Shown here: positions 1-13,418 of the stretch, in pieces | Layout: every line of letters starts with the position of its first letter | Numbering within the stretch: the first letter of the stretch is position 1 | Assembly: GCA_947652605.1 (NCBI GenBank) | Contig: OX393577.1 | Coordinates: 70,766,108 to 70,830,107 of the forward strand | Source of the DNA: Elmis aenea | Lineage: Eukaryota; Arthropoda; Insecta; Coleoptera; Elmidae | Direction of reading: 5' to 3' | DNA: 64,000 bases | Notes under the pieces: model-generated | The model's database searches: none | The model's input: the letters and a program-made list of their open reading frames with translations, nothing else | What the model was told of the DNA's origin: nothing | Translations under genes and position numbers: made by a program

Positions 1-3000
1 TGTTAAGTTGAAAAGTAAGTTTAGGGGTGATATCACTGGTGTTATTCAATAGTTTACATCATGGTATGCTACTACTGCACAAGGGTTGCCTCACGAGGGG
101 ACAAATAACAATTTAGTGAGCACTGTGAAACAACGATGTTCAGGGAAACATAATTTTAACATATGGCCGACCTTAATTAAGCGTTTAAATTTTAATTTAA
201 TTAACTGCACGCTTAAACTGAGCCTATTTAATTAAAAATCGTTACTAACTACCAAAACGTTTACGGTATTAAATACAACAGAACATGGTTCTTTTTCTTT
301 ATCACTTTAATCACTATTGGTTTTATTTAACCAAACATCTTAATAATAAACAACTGATTATCATAATCACTTATACTTATGTGTTCAAAGAATTATTCAT
401 TCGAGGTTTTTAAGTGACTCTTTGGCTTCGACAGCACTTTGAAGGGTTTCAATGGCAACTTCTAACTTGTAGATGACACTTAATACGAAAAACGATAACA
501 TAAAGCAAAATTTATTATTGAAATATATAGAAACTTTGCCACTTTTATTGTTCAGTGAATAATAATTAACCAGGCAAGTACAAAAATTAAGCTTTTAAGG
601 GTGGTGTAGAGATATAGCTGTTCAACAAAAAGTTTTTTTAAATTTGACTGTACAAAGTAATCCATTTTCGTGTTTAGAGTTGTCTGCAAAGTATTCTAAG
701 CAAGAAGTGTAATAAAATAAACGCCTCATTAAAGTTTCGTGACATCATTAAAGACACAGTAAATATATCCCTAGCGAAATTGTGCCTAATTGTTTTTCTA
801 ATTTGTTTCATCCACTTGCAAAAGATGCTTTAAGCAATCGCCCGAAAATTAAATTGTTTGCCAATGGTGCTACATAAATGTTTGACCAAGAATTGGAATA
901 AAATATGAACAAGTACTATTACAAATAAGCTACGGACAAAAATGTTTTTTTCGGGTGAATAGTAGATAATGGAAAATATCTTCAGGATAAATTTGCCAAT
1001 CAATGAGTGCACTATTTTAGCTAGCACAGAAACATTTTTAAAAGTTCAACCAGACTTGCATACAAATTTTAATGCACGAAAGAGAATTATAAAGTTTATC
1101 TCTTACGTTAGGTCATATAATTCAACAGGATAATTCTTTATCCTTTTAAGGGATAATGTATGGAGTCGTTAAAAGGAATGTATTGTGTCCCTACAACATT
1201 GCGATGTCCTGGTAGTTACAACACAAATTAGCTTGTAGAGAAATGATTAACAATTCTTTTCCCAAATTATTTTTTAGTTTACTGTGTAAACGGGCCTGAT
1301 AAATTAATTAAACATCAAACTCCTCTAGTTTTTATTTTTTTAGTGTGTTTTATGTTTCGACATCATTTCATCTGTAACTTTTCGATACTATCAATTCCAC
1401 TTGACGCTAGCGATTTAGTGTGTGCGACATTTTAACAATAGGATTTCAGAAATACACCGATGCTATTTACGGAATTAAAATGCTATATATAGATAAAGAT
1501 GCCAACGGCTTTAATAAAATATATAACACGTCGCGGCCAGCACACACATACGTATATTTTAATATTTATACCCTATTTTCGATAAGTGATAGTTACCTAT
1601 ATTTACAGTGAATGGCGCTTTGCAAAAATCGTTTAGTTATTAAAATAGAATATTGTTACCTTTATACAGTCATTACAAAGTTTGTTCTTAACAAGTTGCT
1701 GTTTCCTAGACATGTATTCAGCTCCCACCGACACTAATACTGTGGTGACACTGCAAATACTTTTATACACAGCAAATACTTGCTATTAAATGATTCGTGG
1801 AGCGACAACCGGTCGCTTGTATTAATTTTTCAAAGTTTAAATGTAAATATATCTTACGAAAGGATTAAAAATAATTTTACAGTAGGTGTCTAAGCGTTTT
1901 TAAAGACTCAATGAGCAGAAAATAATATTCTGTTACTTTTAATTGTAATTTTTTAAACCTGTAAATTTTAACGTGGTTAATACTCTTCTGTACATTATCT
2001 AAATACTATTAACTTATTGAAACTTTCTGTGGTAATTAATCAAGGAAACAATAGATACATTTCGGTTTAGCACTAAATAAAATACGATTTTATTTTAAGA
2101 CCTTTCTTTTAATTATTATATATTATTTATGTTTCACATAAAGTTTGAAGTAATATTGAATTGAAAGGAAATGTGTGTTGTTTCGACATGGGGTAGATAA
2201 TCTTCAAGGGATATGAGTTTTCAAGTTCAGAAGTTCCGATAGTGAATTCGGCTTATTGAAAAATCCAACTGACACAAGCAGAAATTGGATTTCAAGTAAA
2301 GGAAAAGGAACTGTAACGAAATCCTTTGTACACAGGGTGTAAATAAATTGGTGCACAATTTTTACGTAGTGTTGGTCTTTGCATAGTTCTAAGCCGAATA
2401 CAAAAATGTTAGCCATGCTTACCGTTTTAAAAAATATAACTTTGGTAAAACCTTATTAATTTCGTTAAAAATGGCTTTAAAAATAATCATTTTTATGGTT
2501 AATTTTTACACAGAATTAAAAGGAAACTTGAAAGACAAAATACAAAAAATGATTTAAAAAAAAGTAAAGTAGCACCCCAGACTTAAGTTATTTTACCGTT
2601 TCAATTAGTTAATGGTAAAAATATACACAACATTTTGCTTTAAAAAGTTTTGCACAAGTTTTCTTGATAAAACTTAAAATCTATTTACAATGATAATGTT
2701 GCAGGAAAATGTCTATTTATTTATTTTAAATTTATACTTTAGTGACATTATTAGTTAGCTATCCAACATTTATGTAACGAGATTTATTGACTTGAAATTT
2801 AGGAATGACAGGACTACGTAAAAATTGTCCACATATTCAGACACACCCAGTATAGAGAATCAGATTTTTTTATCCTTTGTGATTATAATCCGCTGACGAA
2901 ACTAATAAATGTCTTTTCTGAAATTTACAAAACGTGATTTTTTATTATAAAATGGTTTAAGTACACTTTAGCGCGCATTTGTTTTGTCCCAAAAAAAAAA

Positions 3001-3507
3001 AAAAAACTGATCGATTTTTTAGTTGAGCTATTGCGTTTTTGATGCGTCGCCACATTATGCGGTATTAATGGAACACTTCAAAAAGTTTCAAGTAGAATTT
3101 CAGTGTAAGCAAGTGAAATGCTTTCGATTCTGTTGCAACTTCGTAAGAGTTGCCATTAATCTGGATGAAAAATGGGAGTAGAAGTTGAGCAATGGGAATT
3201 CTTTTCAACCCTTTATAATAATTTAACAAATGGCACGGGGCGGTACTGCGGTCGAGATATTTTTAAAATCAAGGTTGATTTCAGGGGCGTTGGATGACGA
3301 TAAGATTACATGTCGAAAATGAAACCTCGAAATACATTAATTATATTACAAATGACACGAACGATTCGATTTTAACATGCATGTAATTCGACATAAATAA
3401 AATAAGTTTCATTATTAATACAAACAAACAATTTAAAGGCTAGTAGTTCAATATTTTTAAGAAGACAATTTATTCAAGTTATGACGAATAAATTATAAAA
3501 GTATAAA

Positions 3508-3758
3508 CTTTAGTCTTTGCACTTTTGTTCAAGAAATATTGATTTTTTTTAAACAGAAGCAATTAGCCTTAAAACTTCAAGCACACTAACAATGATTATC
3601 TTTGCATTTTTTTTATTTAACAAAATTTTTAACTAATGCAATGGTCTTTAAACTTCATACACACGTTATTTACACACTAAACAGTAATAATGTACCCTCA
3701 GGTAGTTCAAATAATGATCAAAAAATTTCATGAGAAATTGTAAAAGCAAAGTCTTAGT
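3508..3758. mobile_element. Degenerate MITE, family B copy 1
   Basis: The left end reads TTAGTCTTTGCACTTTT and the right end is its near reverse complement, AAAAGCAAAGTCTTAGTA. Inside are blocks shared with copies near 15.8-16.0 kb and 20.85-21.0 kb: AAACTTCATACACACGTTA, a run resembling ACCCTCAGGTAGTTCAAAT, and TTTCATGAGAAATTG. Short terminal inverted repeats, about 250 bp length and no reading frame fit a non-autonomous DNA transposon. No target-site duplication was confirmed. Confidence 0.55.
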
Positions 3759-6239
3759 ACGTTTCTCTTCATTTGTTGTTTGATGGTGCAATTTTGGATG
3801 TAGATTTCAAATAAATTCCACCCCATACAATCACAATCAAAACAGCTTATCAATTTATGATAGATTCCGATTATTGCAACAGGAATAAAACAGAGGGCTG
3901 CAAGCTCGGAGGGCGATTAATTAAATTAAGCAATCGATGTAAACAGTTTTAACCAAACGCAAAATGGGCAGTACACTTCTGTACAACATGTCATAAAAAC
4001 GGTTTTGTAGAAAATTTATCACCACTCTCAATTTTGCAAATAATTTCGCCACGTCTGCGAACAACATGTAATGAATTTGATTTATCGGTTGTTCCATGAT
4101 CGCAACAACGGATTTTCAAAAATAATTTCAATAACTTGTTCATTTTAAGCACACGAATGTTCACCATCAATTTTTCATCCAGCAGTTTTAATTCGTTAAT
4201 CTATATTTTTATAACGATACGTATGTGTTGTGTTTTGTGTTAGCTGAGGGATGTTTGATATCAGATTTTCCGAGCCCGTAAGTCAATTACAAATAGTCCG
4301 CAGCCAAACAAATTGAATTACGAGGCTTATTTAATCGTTGATGAACACTATTGTTGCTTTATACAGACGGGGAGGAGTTATTGATATGGATATTATCCTA
4401 CCAACACGAAAAAGTTTGCTCTGAAGTTACTAATCAGTAACTGCTATGAGAGCATTGTTAATTAAACTTCAAAATCATATGATTTCATAAGCTACTTTAT
4501 CAGTTTTTAAAAAATGATATGATTTGGCATCGAAATAATGCAAAATATGGATGTTCGATTCAAAGTTACACATTCATAGTTACACAATTTACTGATTTAG
4601 AATTTTGCGATTAAAATCTGTTTTGTGTAAATGATAGCAATTTATATTAAAACTAAATATGTCGGTATGGAAATGGGCCTTTTTTTTAGTTTCTGGATTT
4701 TAAAAATAGAAGATTTTCTGTCACTGTATATAGCAATTCATAACGAGTTTATAATAAGTTGTTACGAAAATTTTGAATAATTCATAGAGTTACCAAAGAA
4801 TGGTCTTTGCCTATTGTTACAAAACAAAGAAAAATACTATACATGATGTACCCTCAATGCTTTACAATATGTCCATCGTAAGTTGGAACAGTTCATGGGT
4901 TCGATTTACAATGGTCTGCCAAGAAAATGATGACGATTTTATTGCACTTCTCTCCACACATTAGAAGCAAGACCGTTTAAAACCCGATCTTTAACTTACA
5001 CAATAAGGATCCAATTTCTTTAAAATCCTACGTAGATGTCTGGAAACAGAGCCCTGAACAAGTCTAGCATTTCTACAAGAGGTCCTTCGACAAAAACAAA
5101 AAAAAACGTAAGTGATTTGTAATTAAATTTGTTTACACCAATAAATGAAGTACTTAAATAATTCAAACAGTAACGATTTATATTTAGTGACAATTTTAAG
5201 TGTGCCAGTCAAATATTACTGCATCAGCAACACTAATAGGTCACTTCTTTGGCACTATCAATAATATTATACGAAACTGCTTTTAGTAAAGGGTAACATT
5301 ACTTCCATTGCGTCCGTTTAGGGCAAAAACTTCTGGACAAGGCTAAATTCACCGCATTACAGCTAAAAATATTTATAAAAAACCTACCAAACATTCCAAA
5401 TATCACAAACATGCAAAAAAATATATCCACCAATCGCTTGATTACAATTTAATGCAAATTCAGCATTCAGTTTTTTGTAATCTGAGTTATAGTAGTGTAC
5501 AAGAATACTTTAAATTTGAAAATGTGCAAGAGAGGTACAAAAACCTCTGTACTTTTTGCAGTTAATGTTGTACAAGTAATGTAAATAACCTTTACATTAC
5601 CATGCGTGCATATTAATATTTCAGTAACTGTAGTATTGATTAAACGTTAAATATACTTTGATTCCAGCGATTAACAATAAAGGGCTTACTTCTCCACAAA
5701 TTTCCGGGTCCACGATTATTTTTTTGTAGTTGTAACTTATAATACCAATAACGTTCAAGAAGTTTCACAGCAGCTGAAATGTTTAGGTTTTTCTATTGCA
5801 CCATGTTGGAGTTGCTTCAACTATGCAACTTTCAGTTTCTTTTACAATATTTCGTTGAAATGACACAAACAAATTATGCTTTAAAAAGGATCTCAAGGCT
5901 TAGATGTAATTTAGATTTTCTTACAATACGACCCGCCCTAGTCAACGAAGCAGGCTATTTGCTTACGTTCTTGTCGTAATAATTTAATAACAGACCACGA
6001 AATGCACCAAGAATATTCGATTCTGGCACTAACAACCGATAGAAAATCAATTAAACGATGTTAAACCGATGGTGAAGTATTTATTCGCAGGATGTAAGAT
6101 TTGTGAAGTAACGCATCCAAACTACCCTAGAACAGTTTGAATTTTCTATTATTTAAATAGTGCATTAAACTGAATAAAAGTCGCTGTTGATTTGCTAAGA
6201 TAATAATTAAATAATGTCATTTTAATAATTTAAGGACGT

Positions 6240-6640
6240 CCGCAACAATTTAATAACTTGAAAAACGCCCATAACTGCAGAGCGCCAACCGGTGCGCCTC
6301 TGGGATTAAATTGTCCAAGCATGGAAATGAGTTGCCGATTTGTTTTTTTAGAAATTATTGACATACAAACCTAAGCTCCCAGTGTTTTTCAGACTTGAGA
6401 TTCTCGATCGAAGTAGCAGCATGTATACAAGAACATAACACTCACGACCAATTGTGTGCGGGCACAACAGACGCGACGCCGGGGACTGATGCATGCGCCA
6501 GGGTCTAGCTAGGCGTCGAGTCGATCGCGTCGACCGTGAACAATTTCCCAACAACGCAGGCGTCTCTCTTACCACCGTGACGTCACCGCCGGGGGAAACG
6601 TCATCGTAAACTACCCCTGAATAGACCAAAGACAATAGCA
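6240..6640. promoter_or_regulatory. GC-rich CpG patch, possible promoter
   Basis: A stretch of about 400 bases stands out from its AT-rich surroundings by high GC and many CpG dinucleotides (for example TCGAGTCGATCGCGTCGACC at about 6,508-6,527). It contains the perfect CRE palindrome TGACGTCA at 6,578-6,585, extended to GTGACGTCAC. On the minus strand the patch is open for 117 codons (6,701-6,348), but the peptide is unlike any family I know and its openness may only reflect composition. A promoter or 5' exon of a gene extending left out of the window, or an enhancer, is the most reasonable reading. This is inference from composition and one motif. Confidence 0.4.
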
Positions 6641-9600
6641 AATGAAAAGCAGTCGCACAATGAGCCTGAATGTGATAAATTTTCAAGCCTCGTCTATTCA
6701 AACAACTATTATATACGACTAACTTTTATCTCTCATCAGATAGAATAATGAACGAAATTTCAGAGCAGAATTTCAGCAAGAACTGCACATAGATGTAATT
6801 TTCGATGGCTAAGAGGTCCAACAGAATTTATAAAATATTTAATACACTGTCATACCCCGCTTTGTGACTAATCACCTTCCAATACTTCGCTCATACGACA
6901 GTTTTCGACAAAAAGTCTCTTCGTTTGCACAAGAAAATATTTCACAATACTTACGAATTTTTTTCATCACTTGTCTTCCGTAAGAATCGGCGTAAAATAC
7001 TTTTTTCGTTGCTAATTTTGTCTGGAATTTGTACAACATAGTTCACACCGCAGGTGTAAATTCGATTTGTTTTTATGTGAGACCTAGAACTGCGAATATT
7101 GAATGGTGCCCACAGCGGAAATTAAAAGCAAAGACAAAGTACCGTGCCAGGACCTCATATCCGATTTAAAATTTAGTCAATTAAAACACAAAAAAAACTT
7201 TTGTTGCTACAACAGAGAGATGCTAGAACACTGCGCGAATTTGTTTGATGATTTAGTGCATAAAATTTGTTTATATTTGTGCATATATTTAAACAAAATA
7301 TTTTAATCAGTATCGTACATTTTGTCCAGCTACTGAACACATTGGAAATATTGTGTAGAGATTATCATTTTTATTGTAAAAACCGCTACTTTTAATGATT
7401 ATAAACTTTCTGCTTCCAATTAGTTTCACGTTGAAACGATTTTGCTTTTAAATTATCCCCAAAAGAGTTACAGGATTAGCTTAAAAACGATTTTGTACTG
7501 TATTTGAATAACAGCATTTTACTAAATCTCACACGTCAAAAGCCAAAGTATTAATTTAAATGGATTTACAGTATCAGAAACCAAATCATTTTACAAGTTT
7601 GAAAGAAAAAACATCTGTTTTGAACATGAAATTTAGTTAAAAACATTATTGTAGCATGATGACTTATATAGCAAACTGCTAAAAAAGTAAATATGTAAAG
7701 TATTTTCATTCGGTTTATAATTCCATAATCCTCTTCATTTTATTTTAGTAGCAATCAAGACAACTTTAAAGTTCACCCCACCTTTGAATTCCTTTAATGA
7801 TCGCTTTATGCAAATGCGTTACTTGAAAACCAAATTTTTCTTGTAGTGCCTAATTAGACCTCGTCTATACTTTAATATTTATATTAATTAATTTCTCTCA
7901 TTTTATTAAATATAAGTTACAAACAAAAACGTTAAAACTTACTTCTATCTTTTTTCTAGCATACATATTATGCAACAAAATATGTTAAGCATAGGCAAAT
8001 TTAAAAAATCACATTTTTTGAACTGTAGCTGTCCTGATCACTGATAAAAACAACAACAAACTAAAACTTAAATATATTTCTTCTCCTCATCAGGTTAAAT
8101 GTTATCGCTTAAAACTTTATTTAATGCCATGTTCTACAACAAAGATTATGGATTTTATTCTTTGTTAATTAATCTCTTCATAAAATAAAAGAAACCACAT
8201 GAGGTCAAAATAACAACAACAGTTATTTATTTTGCAGATCATTCTCGACATTCAAAGAATTATCAGAACTTCTTTCGTCCAATAATAACATTAATTTTAC
8301 TGTTACATCTACACACATCTACAATTAAAGTCCATGTTGGAAATAAATTATATTAACTTCATTTATATTTCTTAAAACTGCTGAAGTTTTTCGTTTTGGT
8401 ATCAAGTAAAAACTTTCTGTAATCTTGCGCATTTTTTGCTAACATGTTATCATAAATCTAGCCCAAAATTTCTTATATTAAACAGCCGAAATTCCCGTTG
8501 TGGTTGAGATAATTTAGGCGCACAATGTATTAGATATTAATATCTAAACTGACAACTATTATCCAATTCTAAACTTCCTGATGACTGTACATTTTTGTTG
8601 GACTTTATCTTTTATATAAATGCACATTTACATGCAAAGTTTATTATTTTCTTATCAAAAACAACCACAGGATTGGCAGAAACACCTCAAAGTTAAAACC
8701 ATTAATTAACATTGGCTTAGTTGTATAAACACAAAATAGTATTATAGCTATTGTACATCAATAAGCAATAATATTAGTAATAATATAGTCACAGATAATA
8801 GACAAAAAGTTTTTTTTATATTATATATTTACGAGAAGTTTAAATGTTTCTCCGACAGAACGTCTTGTATACAATTATTCTATTTCAATCTCTAGTCTTA
8901 TCAGTCATTTTTGTGATCTATGCCCTGTAGTAAGTAAGCAGAAAGAAGTTTATTGAAAGAGCGTTTCCTTGGATTTAAGGTTATTATATTCGGAAAAGCG
9001 TAGTTTTATAATTATTTGTGTCAATTCCTGTACTTGGCAGAAGTTTATATTATCTACAGTCCAAACTGCAGGTTTTTTTTTGTTCGCAAAATAATGTAAT
9101 GACAAATATTTTTTATGAATTAAACTAACACGCTAATTCCCAGGCCTCTGGTAAAACTCAACGTCATCGAAAAGTCTAGCTGTATCATACATATTATTTC
9201 GATGACGTTAAAGCAACGTATCTTTTCATTTAAATTTCAATAGGATATAAACTTTTCTGGTAATTTATTATTAAGCTTTGGCTGATAATGCAGCTAAATA
9301 CATATTATGTAATTCTTTTTAAAATACTCGTACATGTTGCATTGTTTATTTAACACTTTTTTTTTGTAGTAAGCAAATAATTAGTCTCCCACGTTTGAAA
9401 TCAAGAGATATTGCAAACTATTGTAACTAAATGATGAGACGCTTAAGTCCATTTGTTTGCAAAAAAAGTGGTTTTCGTAAATGTTCCTTTGACTTATTCA
9501 AGTCTTTCATTTTAAATACAAATATCTACAAGTGTGATTTGATTAATTCTTTAATTTGAATTATTTCAGTGATTCATATAAATAAAAATCGCTCATCTTT

Positions 9601-10085
9601 TTCAAAAAATCTCTTACAGAAATGTTTGAAATTGGTTTAGTATTTTTCAAGTAGCGATTTGACCAAAAAATGAGTTAAGAAATTTTTTAATTAGTAGTAT
9701 TGAAATTGGAAAACAATTTTACAAGATTTACTTATTATGTTGCTTTAGTTTTTAACGTCAGAAGTTATCATTGAAAGGCAACTAACGTTAAAACCTATTG
9801 TATTGCAGATAAATTTAAAAAGTTTAATTACAGAACTGTTCACTTGATTATGAGCACTGGACATTGCTAATCTCTAACCCCAGTTCGACTAACATAGAAT
9901 GATATAACACATAAAAGTGTTGTTACATGGCATACAAAATATCTTATCTGCAGTTCTTCCCGACTGGTGATCATTTAAACATATAACGTCAGTACTATTT
10001 CATTCTGTTGTAATAAATATACTAATGTGGTAACAGTTGTTTAGCGTGAGTGATAATTACGGAGTGACTTACATTGGACATCAGA

Positions 10086-13000
10086 ATGGTAAGTATTACA
10101 ATTTTATTCAACTTTTTTTAGTGAGTTTAACAACAGCAAATGTTCACTAAAAATTATTTGCTGCGACACAAGCGCTTTGATCTTTTTTGAGAAGACTAAT
10201 TGCATTTTTTAAAGAAAATTCGAGTGGCATCTCCGTAACTAATATTCCAAAATGTTTGTACAAGAATAGTTCATTGGTTAATTAATGTTATGTTCCCTGC
10301 ATAAATAAAGCAAAGAATCTTGAAATCAATAAAATATTATAACTATATTTTGCTTGAGTCCTTAGAAAAGTGTGAATAATTACCACTTAAAATTAAAAGA
10401 AAAGTTCGCCATTAATACAACTAAAAGACTTTTAATAGTATTAATCATACAACAGATTTCATTGGCTTCTTTATTTATGCTTATATCAATTTTGTAGATA
10501 CAAATGTAAGTAAACAATTAAAATAAGAATCGTTGTACTTTAACAGGCGTTGCGTTGACACTGCATATTATTCTTACTTATTGATCTTATTATTGACGTT
10601 TTTTTAGAATAAATAAGTTAGGTAATCTTCCTGCAACACATAAACAAATATTTTATTATAAACTGCTAGCGTTTAAGAATACATTTAAAACCTCAAAACA
10701 ACCAAACAACGATAATTTAATCTCATTTATTTGGCCGAATGTGTTTTTAGTGGTTTTAATACAATGGGCGGACATTTAAAGCTTCTTGTATGGCTGTTTT
10801 TTTATGTGGAATAAATATAATGTATACACGAACAATAATTTATACATAATTGACCCTAACTTTTATTCGTAAGTCAAATCCTTGAACTTTCTGTTGATAA
10901 TGTTGTACAAAGCATAAAATAACTCAGAACATGCAACATAAAATTTATTTTGTTTAAAATATCGTTCCGGAGAAACGTTAACACAAAAATTAAGTCGGGC
11001 AAAATGCTTTAAAAAATTAAAGAAGTGTGAGGGCCTGAAGCAAAAAATGTTTATAATGAAAAAAACTACATACCAGAAAATTCTCTGCAATTTGAGATAG
11101 GCAATAAGCTTTGAATAAATTACATAACTAGCAATAATTTAGTTTAAAAATTCTAAGCTTTGAGTACAAAAATGTTAAGAAATAAGCGAAAAGTACTTCT
11201 CAACAACCGTTGTAGTAAGTTTCTTGGAGGTAAAGGTTCAAAATGCGGTACAAAATTCACATCAGCTTCAATAGATAAACATCGCCTTATCACAAAATTG
11301 TGCAAGTTGTTGCTTTTGGATAAATAACATACAACGATTGATATCAGTAAGGAATAGCCACAAAAATGTTTTTCTCGTCCAAATTCACATTCAATTGTCG
11401 ACAAATTAAAAAACCAATGCACAATAAATAGGGATTAATGTACAAATCTAAGTTAAGTTAAAAAATCACCTATCTTATATAGGATACAAATCTGCACGAA
11501 AAAAATGTAGAATAACTCAGAGTTCGGAAAATTTCTATTCTTGTTCTTGCAATTTGTTCAAACTAGGTATTGCTTGATAACACTTTACGCAAGCTATTAC
11601 CAAAATTTATTGCAAAATTCTAACAGCAAACCATGATAACCCAGAGATAATTGTTATGTACACAAACTAATTGCTACAGATTACCGACCAATTAACAAAT
11701 TATTCGAGGTATATAATTTAACACAATAATTTTTTCATATGTTGTTATCAGTAAGTGGACCATCACTAATTTTAATATCTCTAAATGTTAGATGTTTGGA
11801 TCACTAACGAATTTTAAAAATGAATCTGGTCTTAGTTAAAAAATTGATAAGATTATATTGTTTCAGGATACAAGGCAACTATGGCAAACGTATTTTCTTT
11901 TAACATTCCTTCAAGTAATATCCTGTCAGCAGATGTCCTGTGGATATGGTCCCAGAGGGTCTTTAACAGCAACCTGTCTTAATGCAACACCCACATATTT
12001 TAGAACTACAACATACAGATTTGATAACTTGGACGAAACAGTAAAATGCACCAATTGCAATTTAATATTTATAGATAGCAACACATTCGACATATCCGGA
12101 AATCATATCCAGAATTTAGACATTTCGAACAGCAGGATTAGCAAGATGGCCAACAAAGCTTTTGTCGGTTTAGTATTCATGAAACGGCTGTACCTCCAGA
12201 ACAATCAAATAAGTATTATACTACCTGGTACGTTCCAGGGAATCCTCAAAGTGAATTTGATAAACCTGGATAACAATGTTATTACCATGTTACCAGCTGA
12301 GGGTTTTAAAGAGCTAGTAAACCTCGAAAAATTATACATGAACAATAATAAAATTAAAACTATAGATAAGCAGGCCTTTGATGGTTTAGAGTCTCTACAA
12401 GAACTTTATCTGTATAATAATTCGATTGATATAATCACGGATGTATTTAGTTCACTTCCTGCGATCGCTTCAATCAACTTGGGGAAAAACGCGATAAGCA
12501 GTATAGGTTCAGGAGATTTACAGAATCTTACAACGTTAAAATACTTTAACCTAGGCGAAAATTCCTTGAAAAGCATTCCTTCCGATGTATTTAATAATTT
12601 AACAGCTTTACTAGCTCTGAATCTGTCTTACAATAGCATTGAAACGATAGGAAGCGATGCCTTTGCAGGACTTTACTATCTTGAACAACTCAATCTCGAG
12701 CACAACTTGATTAAAAATATACAAACACAACTATTTGCTGGCTTGCACCAGTTGAGCCTCCTCCATCTGGGGTACAACGATATCACCCAGTTCAAGACAG
12801 GTTGGTTTTCAGGCCTTCCTGAGCTAAGAACCATAAACATGACCCACAACAAAATTGATGCTGCCCAAAAAACTGGGATATTGCAGCTGCACAGTGTACA
12901 CACGTTGGATCTTTCGAATAATAAAATTACTGTTGTCGATTACAGAGTATTAGTAGACTACATGCCAAGGTTGGCTTATTTAAACCTGGAAAAAAATCCT

Positions 13001-13336
13001 CTGCCGTGTTATCTACTGGAAGACATGGATGATTATTTTAAAAATGATAACTTGGTTTTTACAGCGAGTGACGCCAAAGAAAATGATTTCACCTGCTACG
13101 ATCGGCCTGCTGAAAAATGGGATGCAGAAGCATCCACCCAAACACAAACATCATCTTCCAGTGATGTGTATGTTTTATATACTTTTGTTTGCATAATAAT
13201 TGGTTTGATCGCCGTATTATTTTACCTACAGTATCGTAGTTATAAAGAAATGAAAGATCTTGTAGGGAGAGCGAATTGCTCTGAAGTCCAGCTTATATGT
13301 TCCAGCGATTTAGAAGCAAGAGACAGAGAATATTAA
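10086..13336 (+). CDS. Leucine-rich-repeat single-pass membrane protein
   Basis: Model: exons 10,086-10,088 and 11,867-13,336, 490 residues. The open frame of exon 2 has no good ATG at its start, but is preceded by TTGTTTCAG; 1.8 kb upstream an ATG sits directly on a strong donor (ATG|GTAAGTAT). Joining them in phase gives MDTRQLWQTYFLLTFLQ, a good signal peptide cleaved near residue 20. A cysteine-containing N-terminal segment follows, then about a dozen 24-residue LRRs (LxxLxLxxNxI pattern, about 75-380), a short capping region, a Ser/Thr-rich stalk, one transmembrane helix (about 440-462) and a short cytoplasmic tail. It resembles insect LRR15/connectin-type surface proteins, which act in adhesion or reception; no intracellular TIR domain is present, so it is not a Toll receptor. 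The precise orthologue is unknown. Confidence 0.85.
10089..11866 (+). other. Intron 1 of the LRR gene
   Basis: It begins GTAAGTAT and ends TTGTTTCAG and is phase 0, directly after the start codon. It contains only AT-rich sequence and short spurious frames on the minus strand (10,863-11,422); I see no nested gene. Confidence 0.75.
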
Positions 13337-13412
13337 ACTTTAACACTGATCAAAAACCGAAACAGTAAAATCGTTTGTACATATTTATACCGAGTAATGC
13401 ATCTGTTGGATA

Positions 13413-13418
13413 AATAAA
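13413..13418 (+). terminator. Poly(A) signal, LRR gene
   Basis: AATAAA lies 77 bases after the stop codon of the LRR gene. A second AATAAA at 13,526-13,531 could serve a longer transcript. Confidence 0.55.

Larger units (their letters stand above)
1..10085. other. Intergenic DNA, no recognisable gene
   Basis: About 10 kb of AT-rich sequence with only short, low-complexity reading frames on both strands; none resembles a known family and none is flanked by convincing splice signals in phase. It contains a GC-rich CpG patch (about 6,240-6,640), a degenerate MITE copy (3,508-3,758), a 13-bp hairpin (9,160-9,209) and many homopolymer A/T runs. The final part must hold the promoter and 5' UTR of the leucine-rich-repeat gene that starts at 10,086; a TCAGT initiator-like motif lies at 9,989-9,993, but no TATA box stands at the usual distance. 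Distal regulatory DNA or non-coding RNA exons cannot be excluded. Confidence 0.6.

Noticed and set aside
6348..6701. 117-codon minus-strand frame as a gene
   Set aside because: The frame overlaps a GC-rich patch where stop codons are rarer, the peptide is unlike any family, and there is no supporting splice or start context. Recorded only as a possible promoter patch.
11153..11422. 89-codon minus-strand frame in the LRR intron
   Set aside because: Composition is that of AT-rich random frames; no domain, no signal peptide, no conserved pattern.
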